Source: Rhizobiaceae bacterium
Lineage (GTDB): Bacteria > Pseudomonadota > Alphaproteobacteria > Rhizobiales > Rhizobiaceae
Reading direction: 5' to 3'
Assembly: GCA_016742175.1 (NCBI GenBank)
Contig: JACVCH010000006.1
Coordinates: 1 to 64,000 of the forward strand
DNA length: 64,000 nt
The translations under genes were made by a program, and so were the position numbers. The notes under the pieces are model-generated. The model searched no databases. It was not told the DNA's origin and saw only the letters and a program-made list of their open reading frames with translations. Every line of letters starts with the position of its first letter. Position 1 is the first letter of the stretch. Below, in pieces: positions 41,051 to 50,796 of the stretch.

Positions 41051-43585
41051 ATGGCCGATAAGACTGATGATCTCGTCATTGGTGTAAGCACTGATATGGC
41101 GGCGGTCCAGCGCGCGTTGAAGCGACTGGATTCGGACATCGCCCGCACTTCTGGGCAGATCGAAAAGCGATTCTCTTCGATCGGGAAGAGCATCGACAAT
41201 TCTATGACGTCTGCGATGCAGACGCGCATTGATGCAATGACCGGAGTCGCTACGAAGGCGACGAAGGAATGGACCGGCGCACTGGCCCAACAAGGCCAGG
41301 AGATGGATCGCCTGCGGGCTAAGTTCAGCCCGGTCTTTTCGACCATCACGAGTTACAAGTCGTCCATCAATGAGATTCGCACGGCCCACCGTTTGGGCGC
41401 AATCTCAACCGATGAGATGACGGCGGCCATTCAGCGCGAGCGGCAGGCAGCGCTTGCCAGCATCGCAGCGATCAAGGGTCGCAACGCAGCGCTTGCCGAC
41501 ACGCCGCCCGTTATGGGTGGGGCGATAGGCCCGTCGGGCAACGCGTTCCAAAGCGCCAACATTGCAGCGCAGTTTCAAGATATCGCGGTGATGACCCAGA
41601 TGGGCATCGCCAACCCCCTGACGATTGCCCTGCAGCAAGGCACGCAGCTTTCCGCCGTCTTCAATACGATGGGCGGAGCGAAGGATGTCATCCGCGGCAT
41701 CGGCGCCGCCTTCATGTCGATCGTTAATCCCGTATCTCTGGTCACGATCGGGACGATTGCTGCCGGCGTTGCGGCGTACAACTACTTCTCCGAATCCGAG
41801 GAAGGCGCAGAGGCGACCGCAGAAGCTCTCAAGGAGCAGGCCAACCTAATCCAAAGCGTCGCGCAGAAGTGGGGCGATGCTCTGCCTGCGATCCGCGCTT
41901 ATGCTGCGGAGCAGGACCGCCTTGCCGGCCGAGACGACCTCGAGCAGGCAACACAGCAAGAGATTGCGCGCGTCTTTGGCGATATCGGTCAGGAGGTAGT
42001 AACGGCGGGCGACGCCATCACGGATGTGATGGATCTCCTGCGAAACACAGCGCCACCCGACCAGCTTGTCGCTCTTCAGTCGGCCCTTGCTGCGCTTTCC
42101 GACAGCGCTGCAGACAACAAGACGTCAGTCGAGGAGATGGAGGCAGCGCAACGCGCTGCGCTTGATCTGCTTGCATCCACCGGACTTCCTGTTTTTCAGG
42201 ATACGGCTGACGCCATCGGGGCGATGATTCCCGAACTGGCAGCGGTGCGCGAGCAGATTGCCGAGATTGAGGATTCGAAGGCCGGAGCGCAGGCGATTGC
42301 CGACCTTCAGGCAGAAATCGCCAACATCTCTTCGGCGAAGGCGCGGGAAGAGCTCACCGCCCTGCTGGAGCAGGCCAGGTCAAGCGAAATCTCAATCGAA
42401 GAACTGATCAATAAGCTGGCGGAAGTGTCGGGATATGCGCCTGATGTGTCCGGTATTGTTGGCGCTTTCGTCAGCGTCGCGCGGGCGGCTGCGGTAGCCG
42501 CAAATGCTACGGCGTCGATCAATTCTCAGGGCGGACCGCAGACGCGTGGGCGCTATGGCCGTTTCCCGCAGTTGCCGGGCTCGGCGCCGACACCAAATCA
42601 GCGCCCGAACGATATCCAGCGCCTTGATTGGCAGGCGGAGGCGGAGGAGCGCGCAGCACGCGCCACGCGTGGCGGACGGAGAGGCGGGGGCGGAGGTGGT
42701 GGCCACAGCAGGCGAACCGCCGACGATCGATTCTTCGAAGACATCGAGGCCATCAAGCAGCGGACCATCGCGCTGGCAGAGGAGCAGGCGCAGCTTGGGC
42801 TGTCCTTTGAAGCGCAGCAGAAGCGAAAGGTGGCATTCGAACTCGAGCAAAAGGCGCTCAAAGACGTTCGTGAAGCTGCCCGCCAGAAAGGCGAGCAGGA
42901 CTGGCAGAACGCTACACTGTCGGAAGGCCAGATCAAGCAGATCGACGAGGTTTCGGAGGCCTATGCAAGGCAGGCCTCGGAACTCAAGAATGCGCAGGAC
43001 CAGATGTCGTTTCAGCGCGATGTCGTCAACGGCATCATGACCGACGTGCGCTCTGCTCTGGAAGACGGAAAGATCACCACCGAAGAGTGGGGCAACATCT
43101 TCCTGAATGTGATCGATAAAATCACGGACAGGCTGCAGGACCAGCTTCTGGATGCCCTTTTTGAAGTGGGGAGCGCCACCAAGGGCAGCGGGGGAGGCGG
43201 GGGCGGTTTGTTTGGTGGCCTCTTCGGCTCGATCGGCAAGCTCTTTGGCTTCTCGCAGGGAACGGCGAACACAGGCGGACAGCGCGGGCAACCGCGCGGC
43301 ATCGTCCACGGCCAGGAGGCGGTCATTCCGCTGCCAAACGGCGGCAAGGTTCCCGTTCAAATCCAGGCACCGCAGGCGCCAGCCATTGCGGTGCGCGGGG
43401 CAGGTGGGACAGAAACCATCCGCGTCGTGCTGGAAGACGATAGTGGCCGCATGGCCGCGATTGCGGACCAACGCATCACGACGCATTCCGGCACCATTGT
43501 TCAGGTGTCGGTTCGCGAAAGCACCCGCGCCGTCAAGAATGGCCTGCCCAGCATGATGGCCGAAGCACAGTCCCGCGCCGCCTAG
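41051..43585 (+). CDS. Tail tape measure protein
   Basis: An 844-residue protein that sets tail length and passes DNA into the cell. The N-terminus is coiled-coil (SDIARTSGQIEKRFSSIGKS, DRLRAKFSPVFSTITSYKSS). A hydrophobic segment near residues 205-245 (VIRGIGAAFMSIVNPVSLVT, IGTIAAGVAAYNYF) could insert in the membrane. A glycine-rich linker (GGRRGGGGGGG) lies near residue 545. The C-terminus has the GIVHGQEAVIPLPNGG motif typical of tape measure ends. Tail length predicted from 844 residues would be about 125 nm by the usual rule of roughly 0.15 nm per residue. Confidence 0.93.
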   Translation: MADKTDDLVIGVSTDMAAVQRALKRLDSDIARTSGQIEKRFSSIGKSIDNSMTSAMQTRIDAMTGVATKATKEWTGALAQQGQEMDRLRAKFSPVFSTITSYKSSINEIRTAHRLGAISTDEMTAAIQRERQAALASIAAIKGRNAALADTPPVMGGAIGPSGNAFQSANIAAQFQDIAVMTQMGIANPLTIALQQGTQLSAVFNTMGGAKDVIRGIGAAFMSIVNPVSLVTIGTIAAGVAAYNYFSESEEGAEATAEALKEQANLIQSVAQKWGDALPAIRAYAAEQDRLAGRDDLEQATQQEIARVFGDIGQEVVTAGDAITDVMDLLRNTAPPDQLVALQSALAALSDSAADNKTSVEEMEAAQRAALDLLASTGLPVFQDTADAIGAMIPELAAVREQIAEIEDSKAGAQAIADLQAEIANISSAKAREELTALLEQARSSEISIEELINKLAEVSGYAPDVSGIVGAFVSVARAAAVAANATASINSQGGPQTRGRYGRFPQLPGSAPTPNQRPNDIQRLDWQAEAEERAARATRGGRRGGGGGGGHSRRTADDRFFEDIEAIKQRTIALAEEQAQLGLSFEAQQKRKVAFELEQKALKDVREAARQKGEQDWQNATLSEGQIKQIDEVSEAYARQASELKNAQDQMSFQRDVVNGIMTDVRSALEDGKITTEEWGNIFLNVIDKITDRLQDQLLDALFEVGSATKGSGGGGGGLFGGLFGSIGKLFGFSQGTANTGGQRGQPRGIVHGQEAVIPLPNGGKVPVQIQAPQAPAIAVRGAGGTETIRVVLEDDSGRMAAIADQRITTHSGTIVQVSVRESTRAVKNGLPSMMAEAQSRAA

Positions 43586-43651
43586 CGGCATCCGGTAGCC
43601 GGCGCCACCCACCCAAAAAACACAGCCTGACGACCACGGCGGGGAGAACCT

Positions 43652-44326
43652 ATGGCTACAATTCGTTGGCCGATCAAAGTCCTGCCTGCGCGAAACGTGC
43701 AGTTCGACATTGCGAGCCGGTCCCTTTCGGGGCCGGCATCCATTTCTGGCGCTGTGCAGGTGGTTTCGTCGGACGCCGGCATCTGGAAGGCAACGCTCGA
43801 CGGAATCATCGTTACGGGCCGGGAGTCGATCCTTGCGTGGCGCGGCGTCGCTAACCTTCTTGAAGGCAGACTCGGCAAGATCGTTGTGCCGCTGTGCAAG
43901 GGCTATCAGCCGTTCCTGCCGGAGTGGGGGGGGCTGTATACGGCAGTCCCGCATTCCGACGACGCGTTTTTCAGCGACGGCGCAGGCTACGTCAGTCAGG
44001 TGATTGACGTCACTCTTGCCGGCTCCGTTGCCGCTCGCGCTGTCTCGGCGAACGTCAACATCGGCGTTGCCGACATGCTTCAACCGGGCCAGCACTTCTC
44101 GATTGGCGAGCGCCTCTATCGGTTGCGCACCGTCACCTACACCAGCGACACGACTGCCGCCATCACCTTCCGCCCGCCTTTGCGCGAGGCGGCAAGTTTG
44201 GGCGATCGGCTGAATTTCGACGACCCAGTTTGTCGGATGCGGCTCGCGAGCGACAGCGAAATGGACCTGCCGCTGGAGCTCAACCGGACGGCGCGGCCGA
44301 CGGTTTCGTTCGTGGAGGATGTCTGA
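43652..44326 (+). CDS. Tail protein, probable distal tail/tip component
   Basis: A 224-residue beta-rich protein (WPIKVLPARNVQFDIASRSL, SQVIDVTLAGSVAARAVSAN, YRLRTVTYTSDTTAAITFRP). GGGGAGAACC precedes ATG 43652 after a 66-base CA-rich leader. Its place between tape measure and the tail-tip genes suits a distal tail or baseplate hub protein. The family name is not clear to me. Confidence 0.75.
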   Translation: MATIRWPIKVLPARNVQFDIASRSLSGPASISGAVQVVSSDAGIWKATLDGIIVTGRESILAWRGVANLLEGRLGKIVVPLCKGYQPFLPEWGGLYTAVPHSDDAFFSDGAGYVSQVIDVTLAGSVAARAVSANVNIGVADMLQPGQHFSIGERLYRLRTVTYTSDTTAAITFRPPLREAASLGDRLNFDDPVCRMRLASDSEMDLPLELNRTARPTVSFVEDV

Positions 44327-44332
44327 TGGGCG

Positions 44333-44704
44333 TCAGTCCGCAGGACGACTGGCTTGCATCGCTTCCTCAAGGGCCCTGCCGGCTTCATCTCGCATTCTTT
44401 CAAGCGATCTGGCCGACTGGGCGGAATTGGTGTCCGCGATACGCCGACGAAGCGATGCACCGTCTTCTACATCGAGCGATGCGAGAGACGATTCTAGAAT
44501 TCGGCGAGCACCTGCGAGGGCGTCCCGCTCAATGGTTTCAATCATGGCTGCTCCGTCAGCCTTGACAAAAACGACGAGCTTCACGGCCGGATGGACTGAC
44601 AGCGATCCTTCTTTGCCGTCAGTGTAGGTCAGCGTCAGCGTGACCTTGGCCACCCCTTCGTCGATCTGTGGCGTCACCTCGCTCGTGTAGCGCGTCAGTT
44701 CCAT
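44333..44704 (-). CDS. Minus-strand hypothetical gene embedded in tail operon
   Basis: A 123-residue protein opposite in direction to all neighbouring tail genes. ATG 44704 has GGAGA seven bases upstream. The sequence is coherent: a beta-rich start (ELTRYTSEVTPQIDEGVAKV, TLTLTYTDGKEGSLSVHP) and a helical end (DVEDGASLRRRIADTNSAQS, RSLERMRDEAGRALEE). No known domain. A gene inserted against the late operon is often expressed in the lysogen. The plus strand here has no competing convincing gene. Confidence 0.65.
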   Translation of the reverse strand: MELTRYTSEVTPQIDEGVAKVTLTLTYTDGKEGSLSVHPAVKLVVFVKADGAAMIETIERDALAGARRILESSLASLDVEDGASLRRRIADTNSAQSARSLERMRDEAGRALEEAMQASRPAD

Positions 44705-44753
44705 TCCAATCTCTCCCATTGCTTTAGTCGGCGATCAAATCATCGCGGGGCCA

Positions 44754-45368
44754 ATGAGTTACGCGGGAACGCCCATGTCAGACTTCCTTACCCAACCGCA
44801 AATCGAGCACCTCTCCAGCACCACTGTCCGCCTTGATCTTCTGATCCAGATGGAATTCGTCGGCGAGACTGTGCGCGTCTGGAACGGCAACACTGCGCTC
44901 GTTGCAAACGGCGAGACATGGATGCCGATGCACGGCCGAGGCACGATCGACGGCATCGGCTATGCCGCCGGCATCGCCTCTGAAAGCGTGACGCTCGGCT
45001 TGAGCGGGTTGCCGTCGCAGACGACCGATCTTCTCGCTAACGCCTTGGAGCAGACGCCGCTCGCCAACCAGCAATTGGTGAAGCTCTTCCTGCAGTTGTT
45101 CGACAACGACTGGCAGAATGTCGGCAGCCCGATTCCGATCTGGTGGGGCTACATGCAGCCGCCGGAGGTTTCGCGCGACGTGATGCAGGGTGTCGACGGC
45201 GCTACGCAGTCGATCAGCATCACTGCCGAAAACGCCTTCTTCAACCGCAGCCGGCCGCCATTCGGACGACTGACTGACCGCGACCAGCAGCGCAGGCATC
45301 CCGGCGACCAGTTCTGCCAGCACATGCCGCGTCTATTCCAGGCGACGTTCAACTACCCGGAGTTCTGA
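44754..45368 (+). CDS. Tail-tip associated protein
   Basis: A 204-residue protein (MSDFLTQPQIEHLSSTTVRL, VRVWNGNTALVANGETWMPM, GESVTLGLSG-like strands, PIPIWWGYMQPPEVS). The pattern of W-x-G, a property-binding strand and R-D-V near the middle is like the DUF2163-type and gpL-type tip proteins that link the tape measure end to the central fibre. An alternative start at 44775 (MSDFL) is possible. Followed by the NlpC/P60-like gene as in other siphophage tips. Confidence 0.75.
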   Translation: MSYAGTPMSDFLTQPQIEHLSSTTVRLDLLIQMEFVGETVRVWNGNTALVANGETWMPMHGRGTIDGIGYAAGIASESVTLGLSGLPSQTTDLLANALEQTPLANQQLVKLFLQLFDNDWQNVGSPIPIWWGYMQPPEVSRDVMQGVDGATQSISITAENAFFNRSRPPFGRLTDRDQQRRHPGDQFCQHMPRLFQATFNYPEF

Positions 45369-45371
45369 TCT

Positions 45372-45755
45372 TTGGATGTTCGGGAGTTTGTAGCCGCGCT
45401 TGCCGCGGAGCCATTCGCATGGGGCATCAACGATTGCGCATCCTGCGCCGACAGGTGGGTCACGCTGCGACGCGGGTTCTCCCCCATGGGTCTGTATGGC
45501 AGGCGCCACACCAGCCGCGACGAAGCGCAAGCATGGCTCTCGGAGCCCGGCAACATCTATGTCGCCTTCAATCGCGTCATGCGCCGCGGAGGCTTTCGAC
45601 GCACCAAAACCCCCGGTCCCGGCGACCTCGGTCTCGTTATTTTCGACGGCCGCATGTGCATCGCGATTAACACCGGCGACTGCTGGTTCAGCCGCCACGA
45701 GGACGGCCTCATCGCCGCGCCGCTCAATCATTTCTGGAAGGCGTGGTCAATATGA
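45372..45755 (+). CDS. NlpC/P60-like (DUF6950-type) tail peptidase
   Basis: A 127-residue protein starting at TTG 45372. WGINDCASCADRWV (about residues 17-30) contains the Asp-Cys pair expected for an NlpC/P60-fold cysteine peptidase; GPGDLGLVIFDGRMCIAI follows in the usual order. The matching catalytic His is not obvious, with HEDGL near residue 109 the best candidate. Such proteins cut peptidoglycan during DNA entry. The stop overlaps the next start (ATGA). Confidence 0.75.
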   Translation: MDVREFVAALAAEPFAWGINDCASCADRWVTLRRGFSPMGLYGRRHTSRDEAQAWLSEPGNIYVAFNRVMRRGGFRRTKTPGPGDLGLVIFDGRMCIAINTGDCWFSRHEDGLIAAPLNHFWKAWSI

Positions 45756-47575
45756 AGCGCAGGCTTTCAGACCTCAACACCTACTGGTACGAGTCCACGG
45801 CGCTTAAGCCGCCGCGCCGCACCTTCGGCCTGATCGAGGGGATCATCCTCTCAGCGCTCACGTCCGCCGGCGTGACGGGCGCGGCGCTGTCTATCGGCAC
45901 GACGCTTCTCGCCGGCATTGCGGGCATCGGCTTGTCGACGGGACTTAGCTTTCTGGCTCAATCGCTGTTTGCTCCGAAGGCGCCAAAGCCGGAAGATGTC
46001 CAGCAGTCCTTTCGCCAGCCGACGCCGACGCGCATCAAGCATTACGGCCGCGTCAAGGCGACGGGACCGTGGATTTTTGGCGCGTCGAAGGCCGGTGACT
46101 TCTACAAAGTCATCGCACTGGGGCAGGGGCCGATCGATGCCATTGAAGAGTTCTGGCTCGACGACAATCTCATTAGCTTGAACCCGACGACGGGAGAAAT
46201 CCAGCAAAGCCCCTGGATCGGCGGACAGGGCGAAAGCTACGTCCGCATTCGCAGCCGCCTCGGTCAAATACCCGAGACGCACTACGACGAACTCACGGCG
46301 CAATTTCCGGAGTGGACATCGACGCACCGCGGCGATGGTGTCGCAAGCCTTTTTGCTCTGCAGCGCGCCGTTGGCTCCGACTACCTGACGTCGCTCTTTC
46401 CAAACCTGATCAACACCAATTACCGCGTCGTGATGCGCGCCGCAAAGGTCCAAAATCCCGTCACCGGCGTGGTGGAGTGGAGCGACAACGCGGCCGCGAT
46501 CATTCGCGACTACATCGTTAATCAGGACGGCATGCGCTTGCCTGCTTCGGCGGTATCGACACCGCTCGCGCAGGCCGGTTGGGTGACGGCGTTCAATCGT
46601 GCCGCTGAAGCCGTCCCGGTGGACGCCGGAGGCACGCAGCCGCGCTATCGGCTCTGGGGATCATATCAGCTTTCAGAGCGTCCCGCTGACGTTCTGGGGC
46701 GAATGCTTCAGTGCTGCGATGGCAGGCTCGTACCCACGCCCGACGGCGGTCTTACGCTGGACATTGGCCAGTGGGAGGAACCGACCGTCATTATCGGGCC
46801 GGAGACCATTACCGGGTTCTCCGGCCTGAAGCGCGGCCGCGATGTCCTGACGACTGCGAACACGATCCGGGCGACTTACCTCGAGCCAAGCCAGGACTAT
46901 CAGGGTGCGGACGCCGACCCGTGGGCTGACGAGGATGACGTCTCGGAACGCGGCGAAATCGCCTCCGACATGCAGTTCAACATGGCGCCCTCGCACAGCC
47001 AAGCGCGCCGGCTGATGAAGCTTGCCGCCTACCGCGCCAAGCCGAATTGGATCGGTACATTCCAGTGCAACTTGCGGGCTTTAGCGGCGATCAACGAGCG
47101 CTTCGTGCGCATTGAGTATCCGCTGTTCGGTATCAATTCCGTCTTTGAAGTCCAAGACCTGCGGTTCGTTATCGGCGAAGGCGGAATCCTGACCGGCGTC
47201 ACGCTTCAGGTGCAGTCAATGCCGTCCGACGCCTATAACTGGGACGCGAGCCAAGAAGGCACCGCGCCGGCGACAGGCAGCGTAACCGAAGACGGCATTC
47301 CGACTCCCGACGCACCGACGGTCGATTTCGTTGGTGGCGCTGCAGACCTGTCTTTCTCGCCATCGCCTTCGATCCTACTCTTCTATCAGGTTCGGTACAA
47401 GAAAACGGTCGACAGCACGTGGACGACGAGCGGCTCGCTTGAGAACGACGCGACCAGCTTTACCACGGCCGCCCTTACCGCTGACACGCAATACGAATTC
47501 CAGCTTCGCTGGGTGACCGAAAAGGGCCGCCCCGGACCTTGGGGCGCCAGCACGGTCGCTACGACGCCGGCTTAA
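45752..47575 (+). CDS. Central tail fibre/host specificity protein (J-like)
   Basis: A 607-residue tail-tip protein. It has a hydrophobic segment (GVTGAALSIGTTLLAGIAGI, about residues 32-51), then YGRVKATGPWIF and YKVIALGQGPIDAIEEFWLD (about 90-135) typical of J/gp15-type tips, and a C-terminal fibronectin type III-like domain (PSILLFYQVRYKKTVDSTWT, then QYEFQLRWVTEKGRPGPWG). Start ATG 45752 is chosen from the ATGA overlap with the preceding gene. It probably contacts the host receptor or positions the fibre. Confidence 0.87.
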   Translation: MKRRLSDLNTYWYESTALKPPRRTFGLIEGIILSALTSAGVTGAALSIGTTLLAGIAGIGLSTGLSFLAQSLFAPKAPKPEDVQQSFRQPTPTRIKHYGRVKATGPWIFGASKAGDFYKVIALGQGPIDAIEEFWLDDNLISLNPTTGEIQQSPWIGGQGESYVRIRSRLGQIPETHYDELTAQFPEWTSTHRGDGVASLFALQRAVGSDYLTSLFPNLINTNYRVVMRAAKVQNPVTGVVEWSDNAAAIIRDYIVNQDGMRLPASAVSTPLAQAGWVTAFNRAAEAVPVDAGGTQPRYRLWGSYQLSERPADVLGRMLQCCDGRLVPTPDGGLTLDIGQWEEPTVIIGPETITGFSGLKRGRDVLTTANTIRATYLEPSQDYQGADADPWADEDDVSERGEIASDMQFNMAPSHSQARRLMKLAAYRAKPNWIGTFQCNLRALAAINERFVRIEYPLFGINSVFEVQDLRFVIGEGGILTGVTLQVQSMPSDAYNWDASQEGTAPATGSVTEDGIPTPDAPTVDFVGGAADLSFSPSPSILLFYQVRYKKTVDSTWTTSGSLENDATSFTTAALTADTQYEFQLRWVTEKGRPGPWGASTVATTPA

Positions 47576-47664
47576 GCACCGCAGACGCGACACGGCTGCG
47601 CCAATCCCAAAAATCTGAACTTCCCAACCCTGCCTCGGCGGGGCGCTTTTGCATGGAGCATTCA

Positions 47665-49494
47665 ATGAGCCTTGACCTCGATCCAAGCGTGATCTGGCGC
47701 GACTTCACGACCGATGGCATCCCAGCTTCCGGCCCATGGGAGCCTCGCAAGGTCGATATCAGGCAGAGCCTGTCCGCTCTCCGCCAGGCGGTCATCGCGC
47801 TCCTTGCTGACGCCGATCCGGGGCTTGCTCTTCCGAACCTGCTCATCCGTGCGACCGACACCGGCGCGGGCACGCCGAACGCCATTCAGGCGACGACGAA
47901 CGTCCCCATCCCGGCCGGTGATGCCACCGCCCTGATTGCGCTCAACATCTTCGAGTCAAACGCCGGCTCGCCCGTCACCGTAGCACTCAATGGCAGCGCG
48001 CCTCTGACGATCAAAACCAATTCCGGCAATGATGTCGTGGCCGAAGGTCTGGCCGAGGGGATGCTCGTTCTCGGCATGAGGCTTGGCAGCACGTTCCGCA
48101 TTGTGACGGATCAGGTATCGGCATCGATTGTGGCGGCGGCAGAGGCGGCACAAGCTGCCGCAGAGGCAGCGCAGGCAGCGGCGGAAGCGGCAGCGGCCGG
48201 CGTGAACCTGCCGGCGATCGATGCCGATGACGCGGGTCTTCCTCTGATCGTAAACCCTGCTGGCGACGGTTACGCCGTCGGGTCCTTCCCCGGCGCGTCA
48301 GTCGCAACGCGCGCCGCGCTGGCGGCTCTCGACACTTCGGAGAACAGCTTCCGGTTTCTGACCGAACCGGGCCGGGAGGGGCCATTTGTGCTGCGCGAAG
48401 GCGACTACAGCGCTGCGGTGACGGCCGATGTCGCTGAAGGCGTGTTCGTCGCGGCGGACGATGCGCCGGCCACCGAAAAGGTCTGGGCGCGTGTCGACAC
48501 GACGTTCCTGCATCCGCTTATGTTCGGCGCGGAAGGACAGTCGGACTGCACGCAGGCCTTCCGCGATTGCCTTGCCGCTGCGGACTACCTTGGGAAGCCG
48601 ATGCACATCCTTGACCGGTCGCTTTCGTATCCCATCCAAGCCGGGACGAACTTCGCAGCTATTGGTCGGACCATCATTGGTGTCGGGATGCCGGTAATTC
48701 AGATGCTTGGTAGTGGGCGTGGCTTCTCGATGGACGGGAGCGCGGGTGTTGATGCCTACAAAAATTCGATGCAAGTTTCCAATCTCGTCATCGAAGGCAG
48801 TCCTGCGATCACAGATGGGTTCTACTGCTACGGGGCCGTGCAGGGCAGCTCCTTCACAAACATCCGGGTCCGCGAGTGTTCCAACATCGCGTTCAATATC
48901 ATCAACGGCGTGGCTGCGCAGTATGCCGGTCTAACGTGCTCCACGAATATCGACCGGACTATGACGGCAATTCCGCTGTATGGCTTGGTATTGGATGGAG
49001 TTGGTACGGGGAACTACACCGCTGATTGCAAGTTCGCGATGCCCATTTTTGAGGGGCTGGATACTGGCATCAGGATCATGATCGGCTCCGGTAACCTTTT
49101 TGAGGGCGGCACTAGCGAGGCAAATGCTACAGGCATTGATATCAACAGCCATGCCTCGAACATTCGCAACAAGTTTGTTGGTATCTGGTGCGAGGGTAAC
49201 AGCTATGCGGACGCCGTGGTTCGGGGAAAACTGAACTCTTTCGACGCGTGCCACTTCCAGTCGGCCGGTTCGCTTGGCACGGTGAACATCCCTAGTGGTC
49301 AAGCCACGCGGTTTCGAGACAGCTACATCCGCTGGGCAAATCTTCAAGGTCCGTCTGCGCAAACACTTTTTGACGGCTGCGAATTCAGCGACAATGGCTC
49401 GCTGGGTATCACTGGCTCAGGCACCTATCGCACATTCGGCTGCGTCAAGACCAACACCTCCGGCGCCATCACGTCGATTATCCCCGACTCGTAA
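47665..49494 (+). CDS. Tail fibre or tailspike with beta-helix-like body
   Basis: A 609-residue protein. GGAG lies six bases before ATG 47665; an ATG at 47653 has less support. An N-terminal attachment region is followed by an Ala/Glu-rich linker (EAAQAAAEAAQAAAEAAAA, about 158-180). From about 290 onward, repeated short strands (FAAIGRTIIGVGMPVIQMLG, NSMQVSNLVIEGS, NLFEGGTSEANATGIDINSH) suggest a right-handed beta-helix of the pectate-lyase type. This would bind or degrade a surface polysaccharide. Catalytic residues cannot be picked by eye. Confidence 0.82.
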   Translation: MSLDLDPSVIWRDFTTDGIPASGPWEPRKVDIRQSLSALRQAVIALLADADPGLALPNLLIRATDTGAGTPNAIQATTNVPIPAGDATALIALNIFESNAGSPVTVALNGSAPLTIKTNSGNDVVAEGLAEGMLVLGMRLGSTFRIVTDQVSASIVAAAEAAQAAAEAAQAAAEAAAAGVNLPAIDADDAGLPLIVNPAGDGYAVGSFPGASVATRAALAALDTSENSFRFLTEPGREGPFVLREGDYSAAVTADVAEGVFVAADDAPATEKVWARVDTTFLHPLMFGAEGQSDCTQAFRDCLAAADYLGKPMHILDRSLSYPIQAGTNFAAIGRTIIGVGMPVIQMLGSGRGFSMDGSAGVDAYKNSMQVSNLVIEGSPAITDGFYCYGAVQGSSFTNIRVRECSNIAFNIINGVAAQYAGLTCSTNIDRTMTAIPLYGLVLDGVGTGNYTADCKFAMPIFEGLDTGIRIMIGSGNLFEGGTSEANATGIDINSHASNIRNKFVGIWCEGNSYADAVVRGKLNSFDACHFQSAGSLGTVNIPSGQATRFRDSYIRWANLQGPSAQTLFDGCEFSDNGSLGITGSGTYRTFGCVKTNTSGAITSIIPDS

Positions 49495-49497
49495 TGG

Positions 49498-50526
49498 CTA
49501 TGTGGCGAACCGCGCCCGCTTGCCCAGACCTATCGCCGGGCGCTCGATGTACCTGTTCACGAGTTCGGAGGCGACAACTGTGATGATTAGCGTCGTTGCA
49601 ATCTGAGCAGCAGAGCCCCCGCTCGGCAACAGTTTCAGCGTGACCATGTAGGCCAGCGGGTGGATGAGATAAATCGGGTAGCTCATCCGCCCAAGCCAAA
49701 TCGCGACTGGACGCAACATGGCCTTCGGCTCGGGCATGAAAGCGACCGCCACGACCAGCCCGACTGTCGCAAGGGTCAGGATGAAACCGACCCACCCCAC
49801 GAGAAGATCGACCGTCGTCGCGACCGAAATTATGACGAAGGGAAGCGCGCAAGCGAGCGCAAGAGGAACGGTCAGCATTGAGCCTTTGAGATCAGGGCGT
49901 CGCAAGAAGACCTCACCCAGCAGGCATCCAGCGACAAAGTAACCGAAGAACGCGACAGGCTGGGTATATAAAGCCCAATCGAAGCGACCGGTGAGATGGA
50001 GCTGATTGATGAAAACGATCTGCGCCAACAGCGACAAGCCACACAGGATCGCCAACACGCCCAGTCGCCCGCCTGCCAGCGCGAGGATTACCGGCAGGGT
50101 GACGTAAAAGACCATTTCGATGCCGATCGACCAACCGCCGGTTACCAGGGAAGTGGCGCCGGGATTGGCCGCGCCGAAAACCAGCAGGAAGTTAAGCGCT
50201 GCTTTCAGCCATCCATCAACCGATTGGGGACTAAGCAGGAACTGCGCCACGCAGGCAGTGTAAAACAGCGGCGCGATGCGGAGAAAGCGCCGGATGAAGT
50301 AGGTCCGCATTTCCCCAGCCACACCGAGCCTATCACGGTAGGTGATGTACAGCGCAAAGCCGCTGATTACGAAGAATGCGTAGACAGCGTAGAACGAAAC
50401 TCGATCAAGATTGGCTATCTGCTCGTAGTACAACAGGTGATAGGCGCAGACGCCTACAGCGCAGATGCCCCGCGCAAAGTCGACCGTCCGCACGTGCTGT
50501 CGTTCTGTTGAGACTACGTGAGCCAT
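49498..50526 (-). CDS. Acyltransferase family 3 membrane protein (possible O-antigen acetylase)
   Basis: A 342-residue multi-pass inner-membrane protein of the OafA/NodX type. TVDFARGICAVGVCAYHLLY near the N-terminus has the R and H expected of acyltransferase 3, and about ten hydrophobic segments follow. The end (SYPIYLIHPLAYMVTLKLLP) is typical of the family. It is convergent with the tail fibre gene, three bases apart. Enzymes of this kind in prophages often acetylate lipopolysaccharide and block superinfection; that role here is inference. Confidence 0.9.
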   Translation of the reverse strand: MAHVVSTERQHVRTVDFARGICAVGVCAYHLLYYEQIANLDRVSFYAVYAFFVISGFALYITYRDRLGVAGEMRTYFIRRFLRIAPLFYTACVAQFLLSPQSVDGWLKAALNFLLVFGAANPGATSLVTGGWSIGIEMVFYVTLPVILALAGGRLGVLAILCGLSLLAQIVFINQLHLTGRFDWALYTQPVAFFGYFVAGCLLGEVFLRRPDLKGSMLTVPLALACALPFVIISVATTVDLLVGWVGFILTLATVGLVVAVAFMPEPKAMLRPVAIWLGRMSYPIYLIHPLAYMVTLKLLPSGGSAAQIATTLIITVVASELVNRYIERPAIGLGKRARFAT

Positions 50527-50613
50527 GCGGCGCCCCCAAACCACGGTATATATCCGGCTCGCCTAACCTAAGTCTCTAGATCACGCAACGGCGGGTCCCC
50601 TTCTGAGCGAGAG

Positions 50614-50796
50614 TTAGACTGCGGGGTCTCTTGACTCGAATGGTGGGTCATGTGTCATATCACTAATGTCTAAAGCACCCTCGACTTCGCATGGGTTCAA
50701 GTTGATCACCACCGTAATAGCGGTCTTGGCGTCGTGCAGCCTGACGTATGTTCTTGCTCCGTCGCTGTCGGCGGGGCCCTCGCGGTTAATAGACAT
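50614..50796 (-). CDS. Small hypothetical protein, doubtful
   Basis: A 60-residue acidic peptide (MSINREGPADSDGARTYVRL, then AKTAITVVINLNPCEVEGAL). The composition is protein-like, but the ribosome binding site is weak and nothing similar is recognised. It lies upstream of the acyltransferase on the same strand. Confidence 0.35.
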   Translation of the reverse strand: MSINREGPADSDGARTYVRLHDAKTAITVVINLNPCEVEGALDISDMTHDPPFESRDPAV

